Origin: Paramoeba atlantica
Taxonomy: Eukaryota > Discosea
Length of the DNA: 64,000 bases
Assembly: GCA_977017575.1 (NCBI GenBank)
Contig: CDRNVI010000079.1
Coordinates: 1-64,000, forward strand
Reading direction: 5' to 3'
Below, piece after piece: positions 51,904 through 62,044 of this stretch (the stretch's first letter is position 1; each line of letters opens with the position of its first letter). Below the pieces are notes generated by a model. The model was not told the DNA's origin, ran no database searches, and saw nothing but the letters and a program-made list of their open reading frames with translations. Both the position numbers and the translations under genes were made by a program.

Positions 51904-52521
51904 TCAATTACCTTTTTTGTTATCAAAACAACCATGCACAAGAAATTCATTGCGTGGTACGTACGTCACCGCCTTATCCATGTACTGAGATAGCGACCAT
52001 CGTAGCAAGCAATTTACGGTGCTGGACAAACGAATTTTCACATCTTCTTCGGTGTAATTCGTAAGTGGTCGTGTTCTGATATCAGCAACATTGTGCTGAG
52101 ACAATATATCGGCCACAACCATTTTTACGTTCGCAGATATTAACAATTTAACGATTTTTTCAATGACATAATCTACTGACGAAGACGCAGAATAGCCTTT
52201 TTCCATGCACCGACCTGCAACAGTATTATCTGAAGCTAGGAGTATGAGCACAGGATGCTGATCTAGTGATCTTATGATACCCTCTTCTAGAGCCAACGCT
52301 TCCGCTACTTCGATTTCCGTTTATTGTTGTAGATTATATTCAAATTTCTGCACAACGGCTGGTTCATTGATGTTAATTCTCCACGCTGCCACCCGGAAGG
52401 GTGTAGCATCTACTGCAAAACATACTGTTTTTGTAGTTAAAGCTGAAATATTGGGAATGTGAGAGCGCTTGTGTCTGAATTTTAATTCTATCTTACACAA
52501 TAGACATTTGACAGCCCGCAA
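51904..52521 (-). pseudogene. RNase H domain of a DIRS/Ty3-like retroelement, fossil
   Basis: An RNase H-type domain is recognisable from VCFAVDATPFRVAAW at one end to LLASDNTVAGRCMEKGYS and SQHNVADIRTRPL at the other. The DN...KGYS and HNVADxxTR phrases are those of reverse-transcribing elements with a DIRS- or Ty3-type RNase H. No reverse transcriptase, recombinase or terminal repeat is visible beside it. It is broken (at least one break) and truncated on both sides. Confidence 0.55.
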
Positions 52522-54283
52522 CGATTCCTTGAGAACGCATAGCTCTTCATGTTTTCATGCCATATTTTCAGATTTTTTTGCGGAATGATCATTTTAATGG
52601 CGCTGGCAGGTACTTCCGGGCGTAGCTCTTCGTACTTCTTGATTAGCCAGACAAAACGGCTCGAGGGAAGGTTTGCGAGGGTTTGCAGGCATGGGAGAAC
52701 CTTTCCATGCCCTTTTTTACTACCGCTTTTTAGGATACGGAGATCTCCTCTTCAGTTGCTCTAGCCCGCTCCCTCCCTTTATGACACTCTCGTCGGTGCT
52801 TGTGATATACAGGGGGGTGCAGCTAAATCCGGGGTGGCCTTGCATAACGGGAATAAGGTCGAAAACGTCACTTGCAAACTTTTTTGTAAAGCTTACCTCA
52901 GAATGAGACCCTTTTTTGGCGTACTTTTCCAGACGAAGCACTATGATTGGTTTTGATCTGCCCAATGAATCGCAATGAGCCTTTTAAGAAACTTCCTGGC
53001 GAATGCACTCATCTTTCATTCACAAATACTGAAAAAACGTAAAAGAACATGCCAAAAAAAAACATAATGCAAGAAATGTCTTTTGCCAATTTTTTTTGTA
53101 TTTTCGTTATAAAAAAGTTGATCAATACGAACCTTGGAAGGAAGTCTAAAACCATGTGTTTTGGACCCAGTGGGTCCCTACAAAAAAAGGGCAGCAAAGC
53201 GCTTAACCAGGAAAACGAAATCTATTCAATGCTGCGAAAATGAGGAAAAACATATAAAAAGACTTAAAATTCCGCGGGGGGGAAGATATCTTGAAACCAC
53301 TGTACTTGTTTCTCACTACGTTTTCGCATTAACACGACTTTTGTCATTAACGCAACATTTGTCGTCTCGACTTTTCTTGACATAACTTTTTTCCCCCTGT
53401 AAGCAAAGGCTTCTGAAACTGAGGCGCCGCGAAGCGGCGCCGATTTTGTTTTCGTGTTTCGGATTTTTATTTCATCCCCCCTTTAATAGAGACAAATGAC
53501 GAAATTGTGTCTACATTAAAGGGGGGGGTCACAGTATCCTCATGGGGGTATGGGCAATCAGGGGGGGCACCGGGTTAACGCGTGGTGGTCGGGGAACGCC
53601 TTCAATGTCATTTTATGGCGATTCGCCTGCGAAAAGCGAACTTGCCTTGGAGAGTCACCCTGTGACTCTGTTGGGGATGATACATCGAGTGTGGTATCCC
53701 CCCGGGTAGAAGACTTTCGGCGTCGGCTCATAGGAGTTGAAGTGATTCTTTATACTAAATCCCGTTCCGGTTTAATGTACAGTAAACGTCACTATTTTCA
53801 GAATGCTCAGTTGTACGTTGACACAGAAAAAACGGCTTTTTTGTCGTTTTTCGTCACTATTCTCAGAATTGGTCTGTTGAACGTTGACAGGCACTTTTTT
53901 ATGAGGTCAAATCATAATTCTCATTTTTAAAAAAGAAAACGTTTTGCAAGAAAAATGTTAGCAGCGGAGCAAGAAGTCGCTTTGGGTGCACAAAAATGAT
54001 CCCCAGAGATCTCCCACTATCTCCTTGGTTTGCGGAGTCGCCGCTCTATCAGAAGAACACCGCGCAGTCAAACAGTGCAAGTTTTCCTTTTGTGTATTAG
54101 CGTTTTGTTTTCAGAAAAACAAAGTTTCATTACTCGTAGTCACCTAAATCAGTGTTTTCTTTTCTTTTTTTGGTCTCACTAGGACATTTGTGTGCCTTTC
54201 ATGAATGGAAGAAGAGAGGGGACAACGATAAAAATAATCTCCAGTGATCCTCTGTGACCCCCATCTATCTCCACCTACCTGTA
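52522..54283. other. Long stretch without a supported gene
   Basis: It includes the hairpin GGCGCCGCGAAGCGGCGCC at 53423-53441 and the mini-element at 53476-53528. The 53550-53930 frame (126 codons) shows no domain. TTGTACGTTGACA and GTTGAACGTTGACA repeat at 53812 and 53877. Confidence 0.4.
53476..53528. repeat. 53-bp palindromic mini-element with C/G-run ends
   Basis: CCCCCCTTTAATAGAGACAA at the left and the inverse TTGTGTCTACATTAAAGGGG (plus G-run) at the right leave a loop of about 12 bp. Its ends match those of 23752-23823. Confidence 0.65.
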
Positions 54284-54415
54284 CCCCCCCAATAATAGAA
54301 TCGATTTTGGACCATAAAGGCCAAATCCTTGTTACTGGGTGGGGTATGCTTTTTCGGTGGGCAAAGGCCTTTTTCGTTCATGAGTGCGTTGATTTTCTGT
54401 ACAGCCAACCCAGAA
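54284..54415 (-). repeat. Dispersed repeat, inverted copy of 8363-8485
   Basis: Contains AATAGAATCGATTTTGGACC, CCTTGTTACTG and GGGCAAAGGCCTTTTT, in reverse orientation to 8363-8485. Confidence 0.65.
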
Positions 54416-54744
54416 ACCTTGTTACTGTGTGTCGGCCGAAAAATGGCGAAATCTCTATATAAAAATCTATACAATAATCCATATAAAAATCTATAATTTT
54501 TTGAAGGATTTTCGGTGGGTTTGGATAAGTTTTTCCTTCAAAAGAGAGTCCTTGTAGCTTCTTTTTTCTCCTGTGGCGGAAGAAGCACAAGCAAAAAACT
54601 GAAAACTAGGTTTTCTTCCGCGAAACATAAGAAACTTAATTAAGCGTGTCATAAATTGACTTTGTAGTTGGTGTCATTCGAGCTAAAAGAGAGCATCAAA
54701 ACGCTTTTGAGCTCTTCTTCCTGTTATAGATTTTTATAGATTTA
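54416..54744. other. Spacer before the foldback element
   Basis: Contains ATCTATACAATAATCCATAT-type repeats; no gene seen. Confidence 0.4.
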
Positions 54745-55886
54745 TTTTTTAGGCTCTTCGTTAAACGTGGTGATTGTTTTCAACTTAGAACTCACTCATG
54801 GTGCGCTCTTCCAGTTGAAAACTACCACCTCGTTTAACGAAGAATCTAAAAAAGAAAAATCGCCAAAAGATCATGAATAATCCAGTTTTTTGGGTGAAAA
54901 ACCTCGATTTTTCGACAAAAATTGCGAAATTTTAACCCGAATTTGGGCCGTTTTTGATGCTTTACCAGTAGGGGCAGGAGGCGAATCTGTCGAAAAAAAC
55001 GTCGTAGCATGGTAGCTGAGGTACAAAACTCTTAAAAGACGTTTTAAGAGTCGATTTTGGAAAAATGGTATGTTTACTTTTTTTCGGGTCAAAAAAAAAA
55101 ATTTGGTCACCCCAAAAATTTCGGAAATTTTCACCTTGTCGGACTCCTCCCGCGCGTACCAGGTGGGGGGGGTGGAAAGTCATCGCCGCGGCCTAATCTA
55201 CCACTTCCCTGCGCTCGATTTCGAAAATCAACTCTACCCTCAATTATTGAAAAAAGGTGAACAAAAACAGTGAAAATATAAAGAGGAACACAGTAATATA
55301 ATAAAAAAATAAAAGGGGGCCCCGGTGGTCCAAAACTGAAAAAATTCAAAAAATAGGGGGTCTAGGTGGGGTCCAGGGGGGGGGCATACGTCGCGAAATT
55401 TTTTTTCGAATTGTTTGCTTTTTAAAATCGAGCGCAGGGAAGTGGTAGAGTAGGCCGCGGCGATAATTTCCCACCCCCCCCCCTGGGGGTACCCCCCCTG
55501 GTACGCGCAGGAGGGGTCCGACAAGGTCAAAAATTCCGAAATTTTTGGGGTGACCAAAAAAAATTGTATTTCTCCAAAATCGACTCCTAAAACGCATTTT
55601 AAGAGTTTGGGCCCTCAGCTACCATGCTACGACGTTTTTTTCGACAGATTCGCCTCCTGCCCCTACTAGTGAGGCATCCAAAACGGCCCAAATTCGGATT
55701 GAAATTTCGCATTTTTTGCCGAAAAATCCAGCTTTTTCACCCAAGAAAATAGATTATTCATGATCTTTTGGCGATTTTTCTTTTTTAGGCTCTTCGGTAA
55801 ACGCGGTGGTAGTTTTCAACGCGAAATGCGCAGCATGAGGGACTTCTAAGTTGAAATCAATCACCGTGTTTAACGAAGAGCCTAAA
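54745..55886. mobile_element. Complete foldback element with nested terminal hairpins
   Basis: Two inverted arms of about 390-410 bp (54745-55160 and 55500-55886, roughly 90% alike by eye) surround a 340-bp loop. Each arm ends in its own hairpin: D at 54745-54854 (CTTCGTTAAACGTGGTG and CACCTCGTTTAACGAAG) and E at 55781-55886. The arms share GGGGCAGGAGGCGAATCTGT, CGAAAAAAACGTCGTAGCAT and GGTCACCCCAAAAATTTCGG. There is no coding capacity. Fragments of the family lie at 11452-11856, 13219-13300, 36121-36217 and 47100-47769, and the loop-like phrase TTTTGGACCACCGGAG recurs at 60130. Confidence 0.85.
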
Positions 55887-56204
55887 TATAGTACTATAAG
55901 TTTTTTTAAAATGCCTTAAATATGTATATAATATATTTTCAGACCCCTGGTTTTTTGTTTATATTTTTGTTTTTGGTATTTTTATCGTTATGTTATCTGT
56001 TATGTACAGTACAGCGTTAATGACGGTATTTGCTTTGAGAGCGCTATTCCCAGAACAAAACTTCCTCGTTACACATGCGCAAGCCCTGGAGAATGCGAAT
56101 AACGCGCGAACTTCCTTTAACCGATAAAGAGCCATTGGCGAGTTCGGCAAAGAATTTCATGCGCGCTTCACGCTGGTTCTCAGTGCATCCCAAGTTTCCA
56201 TTTC

Positions 56205-57060
56205 AGGACTTCAGTTCATCTTTTAGGAGATTGTTTGCGGACCCTACTTTGTTGATGTGAACATCTGTGGCGGTCACCCACTCTTTTGAATGATGAATTG
56301 TGTTGTGGCGGTATTTCCGACAGGCATTTGCTTGCGGCCGCGGCATTCGCATAAACTTGGGTTCTGTTGTTCTGTGCGAGATGGGTTACATCGAACTCCA
56401 CATGGTGTGTGACTTTTTATTCTTCAAGCCTCGCACATAAATATCCTTCATGGGGTAGTGCATTTGACTAGTCGAATCCAAAATTTCATCACAGTTGACC
56501 AACTTGTGATACCACGATGTACCTTCCTTGCGAAAACGCTTGCTCTTATTGTGTTTCGAACTTTTGATACGCGAGACGCAGGTTTCGTCTTTTTGCATAT
56601 ACACAACCGTCCCTTTCGCCAGTTCCCATCGCCAATCATGCATTACTGCGATTATTCCTTCGAAAAGGTCCGCAAATTTTAACACGCACTTAAGTGATAA
56701 TAAGGCTTCACGAACAATTGTTTTAACAGCGACACCAACCGTGAAGCCATAAATCATTTGCAAGGTTTCTTTTATGCCTCTATGTTGGTGCCCGCCAAAG
56801 AAAGGAAGATGAGCGTGGTATCGCGCACGGCATTCGACGTATCCCCGGGAAGGACAAAACCAATGATTCTCTTCACGTACACACAAAACTTCCTCGTTCT
56901 TCGGGTGATATTTCTCCTTTCCACACCACACAGCTTGCGGAAAGAGTTCGTGGGCCTCCATCCAGCGTATTATATCCGATTCAGAGGCTTGTGCAATGGA
57001 TGAGAAATTGAGCCTTCGCGCACACTCGAAGTCGGAACAATCGCGGCAAGTCCAGTCCAT
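56205..57060 (-). pseudogene. Merlin (IS1595/ISXO2-like) transposase, broken
   Basis: The N-terminal part has a zinc-ribbon-like region with HWFCPSRGYVECRARYHAHL and the helical GIKETLQMIYGFTVGVAVKT typical of Merlin enzymes. The first acidic motif is VVYMQKDETCVSRIK. After a frame change near 56390, RHNTIHHSKEWVTATDVHI followed by LLKDELK matches the family's closing block (NHSxxFVxxxxVHTNxIExxWxxLK). Part of the mid-core is degraded. No terminal repeats were found. Confidence 0.7.
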
Positions 57061-57504
57061 AAAGAAGTAAAAGGAAGAAAAGTTTCTATTAACAATTTTT
57101 GTATGAATTTTTGCCAGAAGATTTGCATAACGTAAATTTCACGAGTGGATATGTACATGCGAATAAAGTGGTTAATGAGTCGACGTAGCGTTGTGATGAC
57201 CACCTTACAATAACCCATTTTCCAAACCTAAAAATACATCACCCATACATTGTGTCGCATGCGACACCAAAGGGCACCGCTGAGTAGGACGAGGCTGGTT
57301 ACTTGAGTCGCAAATCCTCATTCTACAATACGCTACCAACTTAGCAAGAGTTCTCGATGCCGGTCCGTGCGATTATTAGACAACTTATGGTAACTTATAC
57401 AATTTGTGGTAACTTACACAATTTATGGTAACTTTCCCCCCTGTACACAATTAACAAATATATTTCTTGCTTTCGTCGCTCGACCCCTTTGCAAATCTCA
57501 CCTA
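57061..57504. other. Spacer before LRR copy 6
   Basis: TTATGGTAACTT is repeated three times at 57385-57433 in varied form. No gene seen. Confidence 0.4.
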
Positions 57505-58335
57505 ATGTATGGTAATTATTGCATCGATGACGGCTCCGATTTACGTCGAGGCAAAGTAACCTCTCTGCTACTACCTCAAGAAGATATGCTAGAACATCTA
57601 ATTTCAAACCTAACTGAAAAGCATAATACTTGGCGCACTACTAGAAAGAATTTGTTTCGGCGTGCCAAGAGTGTATCCGTGTGCACTTGGAAAGGGGTGA
57701 CATGTGACAATGAGCAACATGTAACTGAAATCGATTGGAGTTCGATGCGTCTTGCGGGATTCTTGCAATGGGAATATCTACCCCGATGGTTACTACGTTT
57801 GACTTTGATGAGCAACAGCCTTCGCGGGCGCGTAACACTAGACGCGCTGCCACCTGGACTCAAATGTTTTCAAATTTCATACAATCAATTATGTGGTCCA
57901 TTATATCTAACACAGTTGCCCAACACATTAGAGACTATGGAATTGAGCATAAACCAATTCGACGAGAGCATCGATCTTACGCATTTGCCATCAAATCTAA
58001 GTTCTTTGGATGTGGCAGTTAACTACCTTGTTGGTGGCGTGGATTTATCCAGTTTGCCCCAGAGGCTTAATGACATTAATTTGTCCGGTAACAAATTTTC
58101 AGGGCCTCTTCAGTTACGGCAGTTACCTTCCGCACTTCAATATTTCTTCTGCTCGAGTAATGATTTCTCCGGAGTAATCATATGTGACCGCCTTCCTGTA
58201 GGACTGAAAGCACTATGGTTGCATAAAAATGAAAATCTGTGTGGTGAGGTTAGTGTGTCCACTCTTCCCAAGGCACTGGCAGCCGACGTGGGCAGAAACT
58301 TTAATATTCTCGGCACACAGATTCAATTAGTTTGA
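57505..58335 (+). CDS. Leucine-rich-repeat protein (LRR copy 6, 276 aa)
   Basis: The start MYGNYCIDDGSDLRRGK at ATG 57505 is conserved; the open frame upstream has no ATG. The helix LLLPQEDMLEHLISNL and N-cap VCTWKGVTCDNEQHVTEIDW are followed by about eight 23-residue repeats. It ends less conservatively than its relatives (GRNFNILGTQIQLV). The frame is intact. It lies between two Merlin transposase fragments, both on the opposite strand. Confidence 0.88.
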   Translation: MYGNYCIDDGSDLRRGKVTSLLLPQEDMLEHLISNLTEKHNTWRTTRKNLFRRAKSVSVCTWKGVTCDNEQHVTEIDWSSMRLAGFLQWEYLPRWLLRLTLMSNSLRGRVTLDALPPGLKCFQISYNQLCGPLYLTQLPNTLETMELSINQFDESIDLTHLPSNLSSLDVAVNYLVGGVDLSSLPQRLNDINLSGNKFSGPLQLRQLPSALQYFFCSSNDFSGVIICDRLPVGLKALWLHKNENLCGEVSVSTLPKALAADVGRNFNILGTQIQLV

Positions 58336-58397
58336 ATATTGAGTCCTTAGATCTGTCGGAAAACTCCTTTACTTATGCAATAGTCCTTTACTTCCAC

Positions 58398-58724
58398 CTA
58401 AATTGCGCGCAAATGACCCTCATACGTGCAACGTAAACAACTGCGCCATCTTTCAATAGCGTTTTTTGATTCCGTGATATGATCTCCACTCATCTGTAAT
58501 GACGATGGAATTTCTTGAAATTTTCTTCCTTCAATCACCTTTGTACAAATGCAGACAAAAATAGGTTTCGTTCGCTTTGAAATGGCCTTCCAGTAGGTCT
58601 GTACAGATTTCCCGGTAAGCGGGTCGCTGTTACGAACCAGAATCCTTCTGGTTCTGCGCGACTGTTTTCCACGATTATGAAGTCTCTTTCCGATGTAAGT
58701 TTCATCCACCATCAGGTACTTCAT
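58398..58724 (-). pseudogene. Merlin-type transposase, DDE fragment
   Basis: KYLMVDETYIGKRLHNRGKQ is the first acidic block of Merlin/IS1016-like transposases (VDESxxGKRKYNRG). Downstream sequence (SVQTYWKAISKRTKPIFVCI) keeps the fold spacing, but no second acidic block is convincing. It is a separate, more diverged copy than 56205-57060. Confidence 0.6.
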
Positions 58725-58782
58725 GGTAAGTGGTATGTAGAGGGGCCGGGGAGTAACGCGAAGGCGCGTTCTAATTCATATA

Positions 58783-59215
58783 AACCACAGTCCGGTTTAG
58801 CACTCATGTAGCTAGATAACATTCCGGGGGGGATGTTATGATGTTCCATGCGTTTTTTTAACATTCCCCCCCTGAAAAACCCCCGTGCCCCCCCGTGGCT
58901 TACAGGTTCACTCACTCTACCGACGAAGAGCCACCACGGGAGATTCTCAACTCTGATCCCCTACAGGGTCCTCCAGGTTTTCGGTACGCATGTACGCTGA
59001 CGGAGTACTTTAAGAAAGTTCAAGAACGCCAAGAAAGTGAAGCAAAAAAAGTCGAAGCAATAGGCGAAGAGGAAGATACTGGATAAACGAAGTTATTTTT
59101 ACTTTAAAAAAAGAATCTCAAAAAGATATCTTGAAAATTTAACATTACTGTAGCTACTTAACATTCCTGTAGCTACTTAACATCCCCCCCGGAATGTTAA
59201 ACCGGGCTGTGGTTT
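58783..59215. mobile_element. MITE with AACCACAG ends (433 bp)
   Basis: The ends are AACCACAGTCCGGTTTA and the inverse TAAACCGGGCTGTGGTT, with TA on both sides (58781-58782, 59216-59217). A second inverted block, AACATTCCGGGGGG(G)ATGTTA, lies just inside each end. The interior frame 58895-59086 (DEEPPREILNSDPLQGPPGF) has no ATG and no recognised domain. It inserted just upstream of the Merlin fragment at 58398-58724. Confidence 0.7.
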
Positions 59216-59217
59216 AA

Positions 59218-59671
59218 ATCGGTATGTATTTAACGCCTGCCGCGACCAGTTTGCAAAAACACGCTTTCTTTTAAATTTCTAAGCTCTAAATTTGGCAACG
59301 AGACGGGTTTTCGACGGCAAAACTGGCTCAAATTCGGGGTGATCTTCATCCGACATGATGTAAAAGCAGTATGAATTCGTATTGGACTTCTACCCCCTCG
59401 CCTTATACAGGATACCGGGCCCGGAGTCTCTGGGCCAGAGACCTTGAACTTCCTCAACAAGGTGGACCGGGCCCACACGTCCGATAAAAACGGATGCCTT
59501 TCGCACCTCTTGATGGCCTTGGGAGTGGCCAGAGGGACAATGCCCAGATCGTGCAGGCGGCGGTGCTAAACTGGTACCTCCGCGGTGTATGAGGTTAGCG
59601 GGTCGAGGGCTTAGGAAGAGGAAAAAAACTTCGGGTGCAGACAACTTACACTAGGTGTATATTATACCCAC
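59218..59671. other. GC-rich stretch of unknown origin
   Basis: A + strand frame near 59440-59565 (LNFLNKVDRAHTSDKNGCLS) reads like decayed coding sequence, but I cannot assign it. Confidence 0.3.
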
Positions 59672-60031
59672 TTAAGAAAATATTTTCTTTTGACCAGTTT
59701 TCAAAATAATATCCTCTTTTCCTCTTGTACATTCGAAAAATATAGAGCCTAACTGCTCAGTCCCTTTCAAAACTTCGAATGGTACGTGTGAAAGTGAACT
59801 TCGAATTGTACGATGATCCATGCATACGCTAACATCTGAAAATTCGAACCCGAATTCAATGCATGTCTTTGTTCGGGCTTGCCCCGCGTACTCTGTACTC
59901 TCATCTTTTCTCTTCGAGGTGGAGTATACACCTCGCATGATTTTATTTCGAAAAAGCGGATGCTCAAGAGCTGAGCTTGGGATCCCACATTGTTGCTTCT
60001 GAGGGTTTTTTTCGAAAAATATTTTTTTCAA
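59672..60031 (-). pseudogene. Second hAT-family transposase fragment
   Basis: GIPSSALEHPLFRNKIMRGV then KTCIEFGFEFSDVSVCMDH parallels GISTAALEHPWFLNRIVRGM and KMCVDLGFKFSRVSLCLD of the intact hAT transposase at 1846-3621. It is clearly a different, older subfamily. Only this stretch remains, and the frame ends in lysine-rich noise. Confidence 0.75.
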
Positions 60032-60172
60032 AAAAAATCTTGCGGTATGCCCCCCCCCTAAGCCCCCGCTAGACCCCCCCCCTAGGCCCCCCCTAGACCC
60101 CCCATTTTTTCAAAAAAGAAAATTTCAGTTTTGGACCACCGGAGTCCCCTTTTATATTTTTTTTTTCTCTTA

Positions 60173-61744
60173 TAGGGGGGTGCACGAAAATATGGGGGGG
60201 GGGGGTCAAAATTCGTATAACTCGGCCAATTTTGGAAAATAATGCCGTATTCGAGAGCTCTCACAGAGTTACGTGTCATGTGATATTACGTTTTACGTAG
60301 TTTCCAGGTATATGCATTCTCCTGAATACCGTAGAAAGGGCAACTGCAAGTTCTTTTTCTGGAAAAAAAAAAGTTAGTATCCACAATTTCCACATTTTTT
60401 TTCCAACACAATTTTCATGCGTTTTCACGCATTTTCACACATTTTCACGCGCGTTGGAACACTCTTTAAAGTTCTCAAAAATACATCGTATCGCTCCCGT
60501 TTTAATTTTTCGACCCCAGAAGCGATCGCTCGTCTCAAATCTTCACGATTCGTTGGACAAAGCGCTTTTTTATGCTCGTCCATTAATCCCCAAATGTTTT
60601 CTATTGTGTTTAAATCTGGGGATTTGGGTGGCCAACACAACATCTTCACTCCTTCGTCATTAAAGGCACGACGAGGGCTATTGTGAATTGTACAATTATC
60701 CATAGCAACGACTGCCCCCCGATGTCTTCGTAAAAAAAATAAGAAACCGTCACGTTGTAGCATAGTTTTTTTGAAAAGGTCCCCATGCACTGAAATTTTA
60801 TTACCCTGTTGATCTTTATTAGGGAATTCATGAAAAAAGAAACCGTGCTTAATGCTGACCCCCATCCACACCATAATACCATCACCCCCCAACCACTTTT
60901 CCCGCTCACCGGCGTGCTCCTTTGGGGGGTCTGAACGACGGCAAAGGTAGGTAATTTTGCGGCTGCCCCCGCAAGTAATTTTTTTCTCGTCTGTCCAGAC
61001 GATAGCCTCAAGCCGAGCAGGGCTCCGTGTTGCCAACTCCTGGCATAGCTCTACTCGTTTCCTTTTGTGCTCCTTTGTGAGTGCAGGGTTTCGACGGACT
61101 TCGGGATATGATACCCTCCTTCTTGAGGGAACGTATCAGAGCGCGACGGGAGCATCTGAAACCCTCTCCTACAAGAAGATTCAGAAGGTGGTCCCAAGAA
61201 GCAATACCATAGGTTTCATCCCTTGTTGATCGATAAGATCGAGTGCTCGCTTCAACAGAGGGTCAGATATTACAGGAGATTGGCGAGTTTTATAGTGAGA
61301 CCTATCGACCTCACCAGTCTCTTCGTAACGCTGCACCCAACGCTTGACAGTGTCCTCGTGGCACCTAAACGTCTTGGCGACAGCTGAAAAAGAACCAGTT
61401 TCCTCAATTTTTTTCACCAAAAGTATCCTGTGAGATGCTTTAAGTTGCCCACGAGGCGAATAACAGAATCCACTCGGTTTCTGCACCTTTTTATTATTCG
61501 AATATGACCTTTTCTGGGGCATAGTAGTGTATTAGGATCAAAAAAGTGGATAAATTCACAAAAAAAGCAGTTTTTTCAAAAATTTCAATTTTTTTTAAAT
61601 TTTTAAAAAATCTAAAAATGCTGGAAACGCATTATCACATGACACGTAACTCTGCGAGAGCTCTCGAATGCGGTGCTACTTTCCAAAATTGGCCGAGTTA
61701 TACGAATTTTGACCACCCCCCGCATATTTTCGTGCACCCCCTTG
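60173..61744 (-). mobile_element. mariner/Tc1-like transposon (1,572 bp)
   Basis: Inverted ends of about 110 bp share GGGTGCACGAAAATATG, TCAAAATTCGTATAACTCGG, CCAATTTTGGAAA and GTTACGTGTCATGTGATA. They are flanked by TA at 60171-60172 and 61745-61746. The transposase lies inside on the minus strand. The outermost bases are a G-run, like the other TA-target elements in this window. Confidence 0.85.
60425..61522 (-). pseudogene. mariner/Tc1-like transposase, frameshifted
   Basis: The 5' part (61181-61522) has the paired HTH: SPRGQLKASHRILLVKKIEE and SFSAVAKTFRCHEDTVKRWV. The catalytic part (60425-61036) has IVWTDEKKI (first Asp), VVAMDNCTIHNSPR (second) and PPKSPDLNTIENIWGLMDEH (Glu, with NTIE for the usual NPIE). 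The two parts lie in different frames with a gap of about 145 bp, so at least one frameshift has occurred. Ends and catalytic residues are kept, suggesting moderate age. Confidence 0.85.
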
Positions 61745-62044
61745 TATTGTCGATCACAACGGAATAATGATGATTAATGCGACACAATAAGTGCGTGTGC
61801 TGTACTCTCTCCTGCAATGCTACTTGACTTGTAGTGCCTTATACACAGTATAAGTAGTTATACACTATATAACTACTCAGTAGTTATACAACCACCGCAA
61901 TCTAGAGTAATGAATGAAGTGGGAAGTATAATGATTGTTCCTCAGTCTCTTCCTCAATTGATTTTTTCCTCAAATGATTGTTCCTCAATCTCTTACTTTT
62001 GGAAACTATTTTCTAGTGATTCTGAACCAAACCTCCTTTGCACT

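Noticed and set aside
53550-53930. 126-codon ORF as a gene
   Set aside because: No recognised motif, sits among repeat fragments, and its end contains a short internal repeat.
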